A stretch of 64,000 bases of DNA from Viridibacillus soli (GTDB taxonomy: Bacteria > Bacillota > Bacilli > Bacillales_A > Planococcaceae). The stretch is from contig NZ_JAEOAH010000005.1 of the NCBI RefSeq assembly GCF_016612995.1, positions 1-64,000 of the forward strand, in the 5' to 3' direction. Made by a program: the position numbers and the translations under genes. Below are positions 7,968 through 17,481 of the stretch, in pieces. The notes beneath the pieces are model-generated. The model saw only the letters and a list, made by a program, of their open reading frames with translations. It ran no database searches and was not told the DNA's origin. Every line of letters starts with the position of its first letter. Positions within the stretch are counted from its first letter, which is position 1.

Positions 7968-9158
7968 TTAGCCAGCGTATGAGTGAAGACCTGCAATGAT
8001 TAAGTTTACAGCAACTAGGTTGAACATAATAATAACAAAACCAATTACTGCTAACCAAGCAGATTTCTTACCTTGCCATCCTTTTGATAGACGTAAATGT
8101 AAGAATGCTGCGTAGTATAACCATGTGATAAGTGCCCAAACCTCTTTAGGATCCCAGCCCCAAAAACGAGACCATGCTTCTTGTGCCCAAATCATCGCGA
8201 AGATTAGAGCACCAAGTGTAAATACCGGGAAACCGATTAACACGGAACGGTAACCAATTTCATCCATCAATTGTGAGTTAGCACGTTTAGCGAACGGTTG
8301 CATCACAACTGCAATTGGCTTACGAATGATTAAGCGGATTAAACCATATAAAAGTGTGCCGATTAAGATTGACCAAACTACCGTTGTTAATTTTTTTGCA
8401 TTGACGATAGATGGCGTATTAGCAAGTGGTTCCATTTTATCTGCGGTTAATAATTCAGATTGATGCATACCGAATAATGCCGGTGTATTATAAGTAATTT
8501 CTTGAGTTGCACCGTCTTTATTTACGTAACTAAATTTAGCTTCATAGCCTGTTACGTTAAATGTTGTCGTAACTGCTACGAATCCTAGTACAAGTACTAA
8601 AGCATACATAACAATTTCAATCCAGAAACTTTGTTTTGACCGTTTTGTTAAGTCGATATTTTTCAGTAAGTAAATTAAACCGGCGACAGCACTGATTGCT
8701 AAAATAGATTCACCAATAGCAGCAGTAATTACGTGGACGTATAACCAGTAACTTTTTAACGCCGGGATTAATGGGTTTACCTCACGTGGGAACATGCTCG
8801 CATACGCAATGATGATAATTGCGATTGGTAATGCAAATAATCCAAGTGAAGGCACTCTATAAATAAAGTAAATTAAGATAAATGCTCCAACAACAAACAT
8901 ACCGAATGCTGTTGTGAATTCGAACATATTACTAACTGGTGCATGTCCTGCGTAAATCCAACGAGTAATGAAATAGCCAAGATTTGCTACGAATCCAATG
9001 ATCGTAATAACAATCGCCAATGAACCCCATTTTTTCCCTGCATTCTCAGATTCGCCTTTCGAACCGCCTTTGACTGCACCACCGAAAAGTAATGTAGCGA
9101 CTAAATATGCGACAAACGCTACGAATAGTAGATTACCGCTTAAGTCAATTAAACTCAT
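7968..9158 (-). CDS. resC: Cytochrome c biogenesis protein ResC (CcsA family)
   Basis: A 396-residue haem-handling membrane protein of the CcmC/CcsA family, the partner of ResB in system II cytochrome c maturation. It exports and presents haem for attachment to apocytochromes. The tryptophan-rich signature [20 protein letters not shown] lies near residue 335, and conserved histidines flank it, including HVITAAIGE and [10 protein letters not shown]. About eight membrane helices are visible. The ATG overlaps the resB stop codon (ATGA), a tight coupling. Length is close to the 391 residues of B. subtilis ResC. Confidence 0.95.
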   Translation of the reverse strand: MSLIDLSGNLLFVAFVAYLVATLLFGGAVKGGSKGESENAGKKWGSLAIVITIIGFVANLGYFITRWIYAGHAPVSNMFEFTTAFGMFVVGAFILIYFIYRVPSLGLFALPIAIIIIAYASMFPREVNPLIPALKSYWLYVHVITAAIGESILAISAVAGLIYLLKNIDLTKRSKQSFWIEIVMYALVLVLGFVAVTTTFNVTGYEAKFSYVNKDGATQEITYNTPALFGMHQSELLTADKMEPLANTPSIVNAKKLTTVVWSILIGTLLYGLIRLIIRKPIAVVMQPFAKRANSQLMDEIGYRSVLIGFPVFTLGALIFAMIWAQEAWSRFWGWDPKEVWALITWLYYAAFLHLRLSKGWQGKKSAWLAVIGFVIIMFNLVAVNLIIAGLHSYAG

Positions 9159-10846
9159 AAGGTGTTGTCACCTTCCTTTTCTTTGTCTTTCAATTTCTTC
9201 TCTTCCTCTTCAGCTTTCTGATCCTCATCATACTGGTCAACATAAGCCGGGAGATGTGCATACTCAGTAACTGCATCTAAGTCTTTTTTCATACTGAACC
9301 AGTTTTTATTTGTATGCGATGCCATTAATAAACGACCATCTTTTGTTTTTAATAGCCATAGGCGACGATGGCTCCAATAAGAACCGATGGTTACACCTAG
9401 CATAAAGATTATACCACCTAGCATTAAAATCATAAGTGTTTTATCTTTACGAACGGTTAAACCTGAAACGTTACGTGTATCAACTGAACTAAATTTCATT
9501 GCATATTTATTTTCACCAAATGGTTCTATCGGTTGTTTAATAGCTACAAAGCTCGTTTCGCCTTTTGGTGTTTCCGGTGTATACATTTCAAAGATAAACG
9601 CAGGGTTATTTGGTAGTGGTGAAGCTGTTTGTGGCTCGCCATCTTCAAAGCCTGCGAAATCAGGATAGTATTTTTTCAAGACAACTTTACTATCTTTGCC
9701 GACTTTATATTCTTTTTCAGGGTTTGTTAAATCAATTGCAACAGCACCAAGTGATTTCTCTGTCTTTTTATCCGTTAAATTGAAATGCATCGTTTTTAAT
9801 TCATTCAGACGGAAATCCATTTGATAAAGCGCGTAACCATCATGTTTTAATGGGTCGTTTACTTTAATAGCCTTTTCTTTTACTTCAGTTAAATTAGATG
9901 TATCACCAGGAACTGCATCGTCTGGCGCTTTGAACAATTTAACATCTGATTGATAGTTTTTGGCTACAGCGTTAACGGCTTTTTTAGATTGGTTAAATTC
10001 TTCTTTTTGTTCATCTTCTGAATATGTTTCAAAGACGAATTTTTCACTTTCTAAATAATAGCCTTCCATTCCTGGAATAGCCATCGTTTCGCCTTCGCGA
10101 ATCCATAATGTTTTATCGATATAGAATCCCGGCATTAAGCGTAGCATAACACCGAATAGGAAAATGATTAAACCAACATGATTAATATATGGACCCCAAC
10201 GAGCAAAGCGGCCTTTTTCAGCTAATAATGCGCCCTCTTCACGACGAATATTGTATTTCATTTCTTTCATTTTCTCTTCTGTTAAATCAAACGCGTTGTC
10301 AACTTCTGCTGCTGTCATTTCACCAGCACCATAAATACGTTGACGCTTCAAGAAGTTTTCATGACGTTTCACGCGTTGATTTTTCAAAGATTTATAAAGT
10401 GGAATACCACGGTCAAGACTGGCAACAATAATGGAAATAGCAAGCATGCCGATCAATACTTGGAACCACCAAGAACCATAAATATCTGTTAAACCTAGAT
10501 TATAGTAAATCGTACCGAATATACCGTAAGCATCTGCATAAGTTTCTTTTACATCAGCATTCTCTGGAACCGATACGTATATTACTTGCGGCAAAAATGT
10601 ACCTATAGCTGCTGCCACTAGCGTAATTATGATAATTGAAACCCCGACTTTTACGCTTGAAAAGAAGTTCCAAATTTTATCAATTATCGTTTTGTTATAC
10701 GTTTTTGAACGAATGGCTGTTCCTTCATAACGCATATCCGCTAGCTTTCTACCTTTTTCCTCCTCCGAAAGAGGACTACCACATTTCTCACATAAAGTTG
10801 TACCTTCTGGGTTCTCATGGCCGCATACACAAAGTATTTTTTTCAT
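9155..10846 (-). CDS. resB: Cytochrome c biogenesis protein ResB
   Basis: A 563-residue system II cytochrome c assembly factor that works with ResC to deliver haem and apocytochrome. The N-terminus carries a small zinc-ribbon-like motif (CVCGH, then CEKCG), followed by [20 protein letters not shown]. There are three N-terminal membrane helices, a large extracytoplasmic domain (about 240-455), and a final helix near 460-480 ([20 protein letters not shown]) with a charged cytoplasmic tail. A similar cysteine-bearing N-terminus is, as I recall, also present in B. subtilis ResB. It lies in the resABC operon, 13 bases after resA. Confidence 0.94.
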   Translation of the reverse strand: MKKILCVCGHENPEGTTLCEKCGSPLSEEEKGRKLADMRYEGTAIRSKTYNKTIIDKIWNFFSSVKVGVSIIIITLVAAAIGTFLPQVIYVSVPENADVKETYADAYGIFGTIYYNLGLTDIYGSWWFQVLIGMLAISIIVASLDRGIPLYKSLKNQRVKRHENFLKRQRIYGAGEMTAAEVDNAFDLTEEKMKEMKYNIRREEGALLAEKGRFARWGPYINHVGLIIFLFGVMLRLMPGFYIDKTLWIREGETMAIPGMEGYYLESEKFVFETYSEDEQKEEFNQSKKAVNAVAKNYQSDVKLFKAPDDAVPGDTSNLTEVKEKAIKVNDPLKHDGYALYQMDFRLNELKTMHFNLTDKKTEKSLGAVAIDLTNPEKEYKVGKDSKVVLKKYYPDFAGFEDGEPQTASPLPNNPAFIFEMYTPETPKGETSFVAIKQPIEPFGENKYAMKFSSVDTRNVSGLTVRKDKTLMILMLGGIIFMLGVTIGSYWSHRRLWLLKTKDGRLLMASHTNKNWFSMKKDLDAVTEYAHLPAYVDQYDEDQKAEEEEKKLKDKEKEGDNTL

Positions 10847-10859
10847 CTTTTAGAACTCC

Positions 10860-11393
10860 TTACTTTGGCTTAATACTTGAAAAGAATTCAGCTAACATTT
10901 TTTCTGTCATTTCACCTTCGTAAACCCTAACGACTTTACCTTCAGGGTCAATGAAAACAGACGCTGGTAATTTATTTACATTATAAGTTCGTGTGACACT
11001 TTTCGTTTTATCGATAACAACTGGGAAATCTAGATTGAAAGAATCCGTGAAATTCTCAACTTCGAAAACCGTCTGTGCTTGGTTAATTGATAATACTGCA
11101 ATGCCTTGATCTTTAAATGCGTTGTATTGGCTGTTTATTGCAGGCATTTCTTTTTTACAAGGCTTACACCAAGTGCCCCAGAAATTTAACAAGACGCCTT
11201 TGCCTTTGTAATCTGATAAACGATGTGTTTCACCGTCTAAATCAACTAATGAAAAATCGGGTGCTTCTGCGCCAACCTTTAACAGAGGAACTGTATCTTT
11301 CGTAGCAGTTGTATAAACTGTAAAGGCAATTGCTGCTACAAGTATTGCTAAAATAACTGTTCTTACATAAAATCTTTTTTTCTTTTTGTCCAT
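10860..11393 (-). CDS. resA: Thiol-disulfide oxidoreductase ResA
   Basis: A 177-residue membrane-anchored extracytoplasmic thioredoxin-like protein that reduces the haem-binding cysteines of apocytochrome c before haem attachment. It has an N-terminal signal anchor (about 8-30) and a TlpA/ResA-type fold with APDFSLVDLDGETHRLSDYK. The active site is WCKPC (Cys76 and Cys79), and the cis-proline is in KLPASVFIDPEG. The start follows AGGAGG with good spacing. It is the first gene of resABC. Confidence 0.95.
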   Translation of the reverse strand: MDKKKKRFYVRTVILAILVAAIAFTVYTTATKDTVPLLKVGAEAPDFSLVDLDGETHRLSDYKGKGVLLNFWGTWCKPCKKEMPAINSQYNAFKDQGIAVLSINQAQTVFEVENFTDSFNLDFPVVIDKTKSVTRTYNVNKLPASVFIDPEGKVVRVYEGEMTEKMLAEFFSSIKPK

Positions 11394-11565
11394 ATTCGAA
11401 GTAAACCTCCTAAAAACGTCCGAAACAATCCACCTAATTATAGCAAAGTTTTGAATGACGAAATTTTATATATTTGAAGTGTTTGTGAACGTTTCCATCC
11501 CAAGCATAGTGTTTTCACTTTTCCTTTTTAAGGTCATTTCGTGTCGTTTATGCTATGTAAAATAG

Positions 11566-11605
11566 GACATGACGTTTAGAAAATGCATTCTAAACGTCAT
11601 GTACA
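11566..11605. repeat. Long palindrome between rluB and resA
   Basis: A 14-bp perfect stem (CATGACGTTTAGAA/TTCTAAACGTCATG) around a six-base loop. The flanks are only moderately T-rich, so it is not a textbook terminator. It could end the rluB transcript or be an operator; neither is proven. Confidence 0.5.
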
Positions 11606-11644
11606 AATTACGGAATGTATACGTATATCAGTATTCTTAAATAA

Positions 11645-12376
11645 TTAGCCGATTATACCGGTTTCAGCTAACACTCTTAATTGTTTCACTTCATGATGAG
11701 ACAATTCACGTGACTCACCTGCATTCAAACCATGCAATGTTAAAAAGGCAAATTGTTCACGTTTTAATTTTTGTACTGGGTAACCCACTGTTTCAAACAT
11801 TCGGCGAACTTGTCGGTTACGTCCTTCGTGAATCGTAATCGCCACAATCGACTTGCCTAATTTACTATCTGAAGACATTAATCTCACACGTGCTGGTGCT
11901 GTCTTACCATCCTCTAACATAACGCCACGTTCTAATTGTCTCAATGCTTCTCTAGTTGGAATGCCTTTAACACGAGCTACATATGTTTTATCAATTTTGA
12001 ATTTTGGGTGTGTTAGTTGGTAAGAAAATTCACCATCATTCGTTAGTAAAATCAAACCTGAAGTTTCATAATCCAAACGACCAACAGGGAAAATACGTTG
12101 CTCTACTTCAGGAAATAAATCTGCTACTGTTTTACGACCTTTATCGTCTGTTACAGCCGAGATGATGCCTCTTGGTTTATAAAGAAGGTGATACACTTTA
12201 CGTTCTTTTTCTAATTTAACACCTTCTACTTCTACTGTATCTGAAGGAGAAACTTTTGTACCAAGTTCTCTAACAACCTGTCCATTGACTTTAACTAAGC
12301 CTTGCTTAATCATTTCTTCTGCTTTTCTACGTGATGCAATTCCTGCATACGCAATTACTTTTTGTAGTCTTTCCAT
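11645..12376 (-). CDS. rluB: 23S rRNA pseudouridine synthase RluB
   Basis: A 243-residue RsuA/RluB-family enzyme that isomerises a uridine of the large-subunit rRNA peptidyl-transferase region (U2605 in E. coli numbering). The S4 RNA-binding domain occupies about residues 1-60 (RLQKVIAYAGIASRRKAEE). The catalytic signature GRLDYETSGLILLTNDG carries Asp102. The C-terminus has the basic NRQVRRMFETVG motif. The ATG follows GAGGTG. Position between the dacB-like gene and resA matches B. subtilis, but spmA and spmB, which normally intervene, are missing. Confidence 0.93.
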   Translation of the reverse strand: MERLQKVIAYAGIASRRKAEEMIKQGLVKVNGQVVRELGTKVSPSDTVEVEGVKLEKERKVYHLLYKPRGIISAVTDDKGRKTVADLFPEVEQRIFPVGRLDYETSGLILLTNDGEFSYQLTHPKFKIDKTYVARVKGIPTREALRQLERGVMLEDGKTAPARVRLMSSDSKLGKSIVAITIHEGRNRQVRRMFETVGYPVQKLKREQFAFLTLHGLNAGESRELSHHEVKQLRVLAETGIIG

Positions 12377-12529
12377 TCGGTCACCTCATAAGTTAAATAC
12401 TATTAGCCTGTCCAAAATTATTGCACACTTTCTACTATAAGAAAAGTATTAGTGCCTCAACTAAGCGCTTGACTAACGTCTTTGAATCAATACTTTTTGT
12501 TTTCTAAATCACTTTTTTCTTTAAAAATG

Positions 12530-12560
12530 AAAAAGACTGCTTCATAATAAGCAGTCTTTA
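12530..12560 (-). terminator. Terminator of the dacB-like gene
   Basis: A perfect stem (AAGACTGCTT/AAGCAGTCTT) followed by U5 on the minus strand, 15 bases after the stop. Confidence 0.85.
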
Positions 12561-12574
12561 CTCTACTCAACTAT

Positions 12575-13576
12575 TTATCTCCAATCTACCTCAACGAGTG
12601 TATCTTTTACTAGATTGTCGCCTATATAAAATGACCATCTACCAATCGCGTCTTGTGATTTGGCTCGTGGCAACTGTAATATATGTTGCACGCTTTTTTC
12701 TTCCTGCTTAGTCAGTAGTAATGTTTGAGAATCTGCTAAATTCACCCGAATATCTGATTGCACTGAATACGTACCGGATTTTGCAACTACCTCATTACGA
12801 TAGTTCTTAAAAACATACTCTGCATGGCTACTATGCACTAACCAGTCGTTGGATTCATTTATCGTCACAACAATGACTTTTTTGCCATCCTTTTCAAAAT
12901 AAGTAGCAAGCGTTCGTCCAGCCACTTTCGTGTAGCCAGTTTTACCCGCTATTGCAAACTTATTATTACGAACAAGCTTATGTTTATTTTCCCATACTGT
13001 ACCATTCACCGTATTGCTTGAGTAATTTTTTGTGGAGGCTATCTTCTTGAATTTTTTATTTTGCATCGCAATACGTAACATTTGCGCAGTATCGTATGCA
13101 GAAGCTAAATGTTGCTCATTATGCAAACCAGATGGATTTTCAAAATGTGTATGCTCCAAGCCATACAAAGCTGCTGTATCATTCATCATTTTAGAAAACC
13201 CTTCTAATGAACCACCGCAAGCTTCTGCAATGGCAGCAGCAGCATCATTACCTGAGCGTAACAAAAGTCCATATAGTAATGTCTCTAACGTTGTTTCTTC
13301 TCCAGCCGTTAAGTAAATGGAGGAACCTTCACTCATTGCTGCTTGCTTCGATACTGTGACAGGCGCCTGTAAATCCATATTTTCTAATGCGACAAGCGCA
13401 GTCCACATTTTCGTCAGACTGGCAATTGGCAACGGTGTATGCTCATTAGCACCTAATAATAATCTACCGGTCTCTGCATCAATGACTGCATATGAATGCG
13501 ACGCAGCAGAACTTGGAGACGTGTTAATCAGTAGTAGCACTACCATTAAAAATCCGATTATATATCGGCGAAGCAA
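12575..13576 (-). CDS. D-alanyl-D-alanine carboxypeptidase (PBP5 family, dacB/dacF-like)
   Basis: A 333-residue secreted penicillin-binding protein that trims the terminal D-Ala of peptidoglycan stem peptides. It has a signal peptide (1 to about 25, ending PSSAA) and the three active-site motifs of S11 peptidases: S53-L-T-K56, S108-G-N110 and K212-T-G214. The start is TTG. The C-terminal domain is short for the family. The locus, between scpB and rluB, is that of sporulation-specific dacB in B. subtilis, where it makes the low-crosslinked spore cortex. Here spmA and spmB do not follow. Assignment to dacB rather than dacF rests on position only. Confidence 0.88.
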   Translation of the reverse strand: MLRRYIIGFLMVVLLLINTSPSSAASHSYAVIDAETGRLLLGANEHTPLPIASLTKMWTALVALENMDLQAPVTVSKQAAMSEGSSIYLTAGEETTLETLLYGLLLRSGNDAAAAIAEACGGSLEGFSKMMNDTAALYGLEHTHFENPSGLHNEQHLASAYDTAQMLRIAMQNKKFKKIASTKNYSSNTVNGTVWENKHKLVRNNKFAIAGKTGYTKVAGRTLATYFEKDGKKVIVVTINESNDWLVHSSHAEYVFKNYRNEVVAKSGTYSVQSDIRVNLADSQTLLLTKQEEKSVQHILQLPRAKSQDAIGRWSFYIGDNLVKDTLVEVDWR

Positions 13577-13593
13577 TCGCCCACACCTTTCTT

Positions 13594-14193
13594 CTAATTT
13601 GAATCTGATTCTTGGAAAGCCTCTTGGAATTTAGACATAAATAAGTCTGGACTGTCATCCGTTGTTTCTGTTTCACCCATTGGTAAATCTGGCAATTCGT
13701 TTAAATCTTTCAAACCGAAGTAGTTTAAAAATTCTTTCGTTGTGCCGTATAAAATTGCACGGCCCGTTCCTTCTGCTCGACCTACTTCTTGTACTAAACC
13801 CTTTGAACTTAATGTATGTAGCGGTCGTTCACTTTTAACTCCTCGCAAATCTTCAATTTCTACACGGGTAATTGGTTGTTTATATGCAACAATAGCAAGC
13901 ACTTCTAAAGAGGCTTGCGATAATGATTGACTCGGCGGGTTTTCTACCAGCCGCTGGATCGTATCTGCAAGAGCTGGTTTTGAAATAAGCTGATAGGTAC
14001 CCGCTAATTCTTTTAGTGTAATCCCACGCCCTTCCTCTGTATTGTAGTGATGAGCTAATTGTGCTAAAGCTTGCGCTATGTCAACTTCTTGCTCTTCTGT
14101 TAAGAAGCTTAGTTGTTTGACAGTTAAACCGTCTTCACCTATGACGAAAAGTAAGCTTTCAATTTTGCTCATCAAGCGACTCAAGTTGTTCAT
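13594..14193 (-). CDS. scpB: Segregation and condensation protein ScpB
   Basis: A 199-residue winged-helix kleisin-associated protein. With ScpA it forms the non-SMC part of the SMC-ScpAB condensin that organises the chromosome. Two winged-helix domains are visible, including IESLLFVIGEDGLTVKQLS and the strongly conserved SLSQASLEVLAIVAYKQPIT followed by RVEIEDLRGV. The acidic C-terminal tail is typical. It overlaps the scpA 3' end by 35 bases. The upstream ATG is preferred because AAGGAAG lies about nine bases before it. Confidence 0.95.
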   Translation of the reverse strand: MNNLSRLMSKIESLLFVIGEDGLTVKQLSFLTEEQEVDIAQALAQLAHHYNTEEGRGITLKELAGTYQLISKPALADTIQRLVENPPSQSLSQASLEVLAIVAYKQPITRVEIEDLRGVKSERPLHTLSSKGLVQEVGRAEGTGRAILYGTTKEFLNYFGLKDLNELPDLPMGETETTDDSPDLFMSKFQEAFQESDSN

Positions 14194-14944
14194 CGTTCAA
14201 ATCTTCCTTCCGTAAAATGACCGTTAAATCTTCAAAGTTATTAGTCTGTTCTACTACTATTACTTGGCGCTTCATCAATTCTAATAATGATAAAAATGTT
14301 ATGACCAAAGTTGATTTATCTTCATACGGGAATAAATCAAAAAAGCTCGAGCGCCCTCCTGCAAATTTCAGCACGTCTATTACAGCCATCATCTGGTCTT
14401 TTATCGAAATATCATGCCTTGTAATTTTCGTCGTTAATGGTGCCTTTAAATGTTTTCGTCTTAGCATCTTTTGGAATGCACCGACCATATCAAAAACATT
14501 TACTGCCGTTTCAAATAACGCTAATTGCTCTGTTGGCCCAAATGCCGAGAGATCTGCTGGCGGTCTTGTAAAATATTGTGAACGAGACGATTCTAAATCT
14601 TTTAAATTCACTGCAGCATCTTTAAATTTTCTATATTCAATTAGGCGGGCAACAAGCTCTTCACGAGGATCGGGCTCATCCATATCAAATTCCGTTTCAT
14701 CTAATTCTCCTTCATGGATAGGTAATAACATTTTACTTTTAATCGCAAGTAAAGATGCAGCCATAACTAAATATTCACTTGCTTCATTCAATTCAAGTAC
14801 TTGCATTGCACGAATGTGCTCCATATACTGAGCTGTAAGTTCGGCCATCGGAATATCGTATATATCGATTTCCAAGCGATGAATTAAATGCAATAATAAA
14901 TCGAGAGGTCCTTCAAAGGCCTCGAGTTTTACTTCATATGACAT
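14159..14944 (-). CDS. scpA: Segregation and condensation protein ScpA
   Basis: A 261-residue kleisin that bridges the SMC head domains and binds ScpB. The N-terminal SMC-binding region has YEVKLEAFEGPLDLLLHLI, a highly conserved family start, and the C-terminal winged helix follows after about residue 190. I place the start at the ATG at 14944 because AGGTGG lies about six bases upstream; a TTG two codons earlier would abut that site. It is translated with scpB as an operon. It is divergent from ypuF. Confidence 0.95.
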   Translation of the reverse strand: MSYEVKLEAFEGPLDLLLHLIHRLEIDIYDIPMAELTAQYMEHIRAMQVLELNEASEYLVMAASLLAIKSKMLLPIHEGELDETEFDMDEPDPREELVARLIEYRKFKDAAVNLKDLESSRSQYFTRPPADLSAFGPTEQLALFETAVNVFDMVGAFQKMLRRKHLKAPLTTKITRHDISIKDQMMAVIDVLKFAGGRSSFFDLFPYEDKSTLVITFLSLLELMKRQVIVVEQTNNFEDLTVILRKEDLNDEQLESLDEQN

Positions 14945-15000
14945 AGTCAACCACCTGACAATTTGTGTTCAAAATTTAGTATAGAGGAAAGGTGTTCGAA

Positions 15001-15501
15001 ATGCATCCGATGTACCACCCATTATTTGTCCAGTTTCTAACATATTTCAATGGCAATCAAGATTACTTTGAATGCCACGAGGTGCTAGAGGAGTATTGGA
15101 AGGAGCTTGCTCCGGGAGATAAATCGCATCCTTTAACAGGATGGATTCAGTTAGCAACTGGCCTCTATCATTGGCGCAGAGAAAATTACACCGGTGCCGA
15201 AACCATTTTAAAAAAAGCATATATTACTTTAGAGCAGTCCGTCAATTCATCTTTTATGGAAGAAATGGACGGCAATGCGGTTTTACACTTTATGCAGCAA
15301 GCGCAAAAAGCAGTAGAAAAAAAAGAGCCATTCGAAAAATTTATCCTACCCATTACAGCAACAGCCTTGAAAACACAAGTACACACTGCCATTACGCTAC
15401 TGCCCAAAACAGATGCCCATTTCCTACAACATAAGCATATGCTCCGTGACCGCTCGGATATTCTTCTCGCGAGAGACGAAAAAAGAAGAAGCAGACATTA
15501 A
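15001..15501 (+). CDS. ypuF: DUF309 family protein (YpuF)
   Basis: A 166-residue helical protein of the DUF309 family, named for its FECHEVLEEYWK motif, which resembles a metal or nucleotide site but has no established activity. The helical repeat WIQLATGLYHWRRENYTGAETILKKAY follows. I use the ATG at 15001 because GAGGAAAG is about nine bases upstream; a GTG three codons earlier would touch the ribosome binding site. It is divergent from scpA and convergent with ribT, and its stop lies inside a shared hairpin. B. subtilis ypuF is also next to scpA. Confidence 0.8.
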   Translation: MHPMYHPLFVQFLTYFNGNQDYFECHEVLEEYWKELAPGDKSHPLTGWIQLATGLYHWRRENYTGAETILKKAYITLEQSVNSSFMEEMDGNAVLHFMQQAQKAVEKKEPFEKFILPITATALKTQVHTAITLLPKTDAHFLQHKHMLRDRSDILLARDEKRRSRH

Positions 15502-15523
15502 ATTTCTTTGTCTGCTTCTTCTA
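15484..15523. terminator. Shared bidirectional terminator of ypuF and ribT
   Basis: A stem of AGAAGAAGCAGACA with its exact complement, around a short AT-rich loop. It overlaps both converging stop codons, so each gene's last codons form one arm. Short A/T-rich tails flank it. Confidence 0.6.
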
Positions 15524-15869
15524 GCATCGTTTTACATTTCTGTATGAACGGTGCAGTTTGCTCGCAAGCCGCAATCACACAACACATATCCATCTTAGAA
15601 AGCTGTATAACCATCTCTTTACCGAGTCCTTCACCTCTATGTGAAGGGTCAACCGATATATGTCTAACAATCCACTCATTATTAGCTATTTCAATGCCAA
15701 CTAAACCAACAAAGTCATCCTCTTGTTTCCATAAAAACAGTTGCCAGTTCGGATCCGTGTCATATTGTCGAATCGTTTCTTGTAATATTTTCAGATCTTT
15801 TTGATCCGGCATAAATGACAAGAGCCCCATCGCAATTTTTTCGCACGCTTTCTTATAACGAATTAACAT
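15498..15869 (-). CDS. ribT: GNAT-family acetyltransferase RibT
   Basis: A 123-residue small GNAT acetyltransferase that matches RibT, the last gene of the B. subtilis rib operon. Its N-terminus (MLIRYKKACEKIAMGLLSFM) is close to that protein. The acetyl-CoA-binding loop is DPSHRGEGLGKEM (about residues 74-86). Its physiological substrate is not established. Notably the riboflavin biosynthesis genes (ribDEAH) that should precede it are absent here; upstream comes only the lysA-linked small ORF and lysA. So ribT persists at the ancestral locus while the pathway genes are elsewhere or lost. Confidence 0.82.
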   Translation of the reverse strand: MLIRYKKACEKIAMGLLSFMPDQKDLKILQETIRQYDTDPNWQLFLWKQEDDFVGLVGIEIANNEWIVRHISVDPSHRGEGLGKEMVIQLSKMDMCCVIAACEQTAPFIQKCKTMLEEADKEI

Positions 15870-15949
15870 TTATATGATCCCTCTTTTTTGCCTTTAAGTA
15901 TCTTAAAACATCCTACACGAAAAGCAAAAAATGCGCAAATGTTTTACCA

Positions 15950-16054
15950 TTATTTTACCAATCCAGGTGGTGCAAAATACAGCCAATAAATAATGCCCCA
16001 CGCAGTTGTCATTACTAGGAATAAAATAAGTAATATTATATTACTTTTCTTCAC
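15950..16054 (-). CDS. 34-aa single-pass membrane micropeptide coupled to lysA
   Basis: A short ORF starting GTG at 16054, directly after the lysA TAA. A GGAGG ribosome binding site lies ten bases upstream, inside the end of lysA. It reads MKKSN, then a hydrophobic helix (about residues 6-28) and an APPGLVK tail, and ends TAA. The K-rich start and uninterrupted helix look like a genuine small membrane protein. Its size would keep it out of most automated annotations. I know no named homologue. It would be co-transcribed with lysA. Confidence 0.55.
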   Translation of the reverse strand: MKKSNIILLILFLVMTTAWGIIYWLYFAPPGLVK

Positions 16055-17380
16055 TTAACGATTTACCTCCTTCCTAATCGTTAGAGGAAGGTCTAGCTTC
16101 ACAAGATCTTCATAACTTTCACGCTTCACAACTAATTGATGCATGCCATTCTCTGCAAAAACGACTGCTGGTCTAGGAATACGATTATAGTTACTAGCCA
16201 TTGAATAACCATATGCACCTGTACAGAACACAGCTAAAACGTCCCCTGTTTCTGCTTCTGGCAACGCAATATCCTCAATCAGTTTATCACCAGACTCGCA
16301 TAACTTACCAGCAATCGTATAAGTGTTAACCAATTTGTCATTTATTTTATTGGCAATAACAGCTTCGTATTTTGCTTCATATAGCGCTGGGCGAATATTA
16401 TCGGACATCCCACCGTCAACTGCAAGATAATTTCTCGTATTTGGAACTACCTTTTGAGAGCCGACTGTATAAAGTGTTGTACCAGCATCCCCAACTAATG
16501 AGCGGCCTGGTTCAATCCAAATCTCAGGCATTGGCAGTGAAAAAGCAGCTATTTCTTGTTGCACTGCTTTAATCATATCATCTACATAAACGGCTGGTTG
16601 TAGCGGTGTGTCCTCTTCTGTATAACGAATTCCAAAGCCTCCACCAAGATTTAACACTTGACTAATGAAACCGGATTCTTTGTGCCATTCGCCCATTTTA
16701 TCGCTTAATTTTTTGGCTGCTAAGCTGAAAGCCGCTGTATCGAAGATTTGTGATCCAATATGACAATGCATTCCTTGTAATTCTAAATATGGATGATTCT
16801 GCAATTGTTTAAATGCACGGTCTGCCTGTCCATTATTTAAGTCAAAACCAAATTTAGAGTCCGCCTGCCCTGTTGTGATAAAGTCATGTGTATGCGCCTC
16901 TACTCCCGGTGTTACTCGAATAAGGACATGCATTCTTTGCTGACGTGCTTCAGATAATTTTTTTAAAGCGTCAATTTCATAAAAATTATCAATTACAATA
17001 CAACCAATTTTCGAATCGAAAGCAAAATTTAATTCATCTAAGCTTTTATTATTACCATGGAAATGGATGCGTTCACTTGGGAAACCGGCTTTTAAAGCAG
17101 TATAAAGTTCACCACCTGAAACGACATCAACTGATAGTCCTTCTTCAGCCGCTAACTGATAAATTGCAACACTTGAAAATGCTTTACTGGCATAAGCAAC
17201 TTGTGCTTTCACTCCGGCATTTTTAAACGTGTTAATAAAACCTTGCGCTCGCTCGCGGAATAGTGCTGTATCGTATACGAATAAAGGTGTTCCGTATGTT
17301 TTTGCTAGATCAATTGCGTCTACTTGCCCTATTGATAAATGACCATTATCATTGATATTTTGTGTTCCATATAAATGCAT
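16055..17380 (-). CDS. lysA: Diaminopimelate decarboxylase LysA
   Basis: A 441-residue PLP enzyme of the alanine-racemase-fold decarboxylase family that converts meso-diaminopimelate to L-lysine, the last step of lysine synthesis. The PLP lysine is K66 in VAYASKAFSS. The phosphate-binding glycine loop is LNLGGGFGIRY, the HCHIGSQI motif lies in the barrel, and the substrate/dimer-interface cysteine is in LCESGD. It lies between spoVAF and ribT, as in the spoVA-lysA region of B. subtilis. Confidence 0.96.
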   Translation of the reverse strand: MHLYGTQNINDNGHLSIGQVDAIDLAKTYGTPLFVYDTALFRERAQGFINTFKNAGVKAQVAYASKAFSSVAIYQLAAEEGLSVDVVSGGELYTALKAGFPSERIHFHGNNKSLDELNFAFDSKIGCIVIDNFYEIDALKKLSEARQQRMHVLIRVTPGVEAHTHDFITTGQADSKFGFDLNNGQADRAFKQLQNHPYLELQGMHCHIGSQIFDTAAFSLAAKKLSDKMGEWHKESGFISQVLNLGGGFGIRYTEEDTPLQPAVYVDDMIKAVQQEIAAFSLPMPEIWIEPGRSLVGDAGTTLYTVGSQKVVPNTRNYLAVDGGMSDNIRPALYEAKYEAVIANKINDKLVNTYTIAGKLCESGDKLIEDIALPEAETGDVLAVFCTGAYGYSMASNYNRIPRPAVVFAENGMHQLVVKRESYEDLVKLDLPLTIRKEVNR

Positions 17381-17481
17381 TCAAATCTCTCCCTTTATCC
17401 GATTTACCTATTAGAATTCACGGAATTTTTCTACAACTAATTGAACTTTATCATAGAAAGAGAAAAGTATGCAATGGCATA

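Noticed and set aside
14217-14831. 204-codon plus-strand open frame
   Set aside because: It is the antisense of scpA, rich in Ser/Asn/Thr as expected for a shadow frame, with no ribosome binding site.
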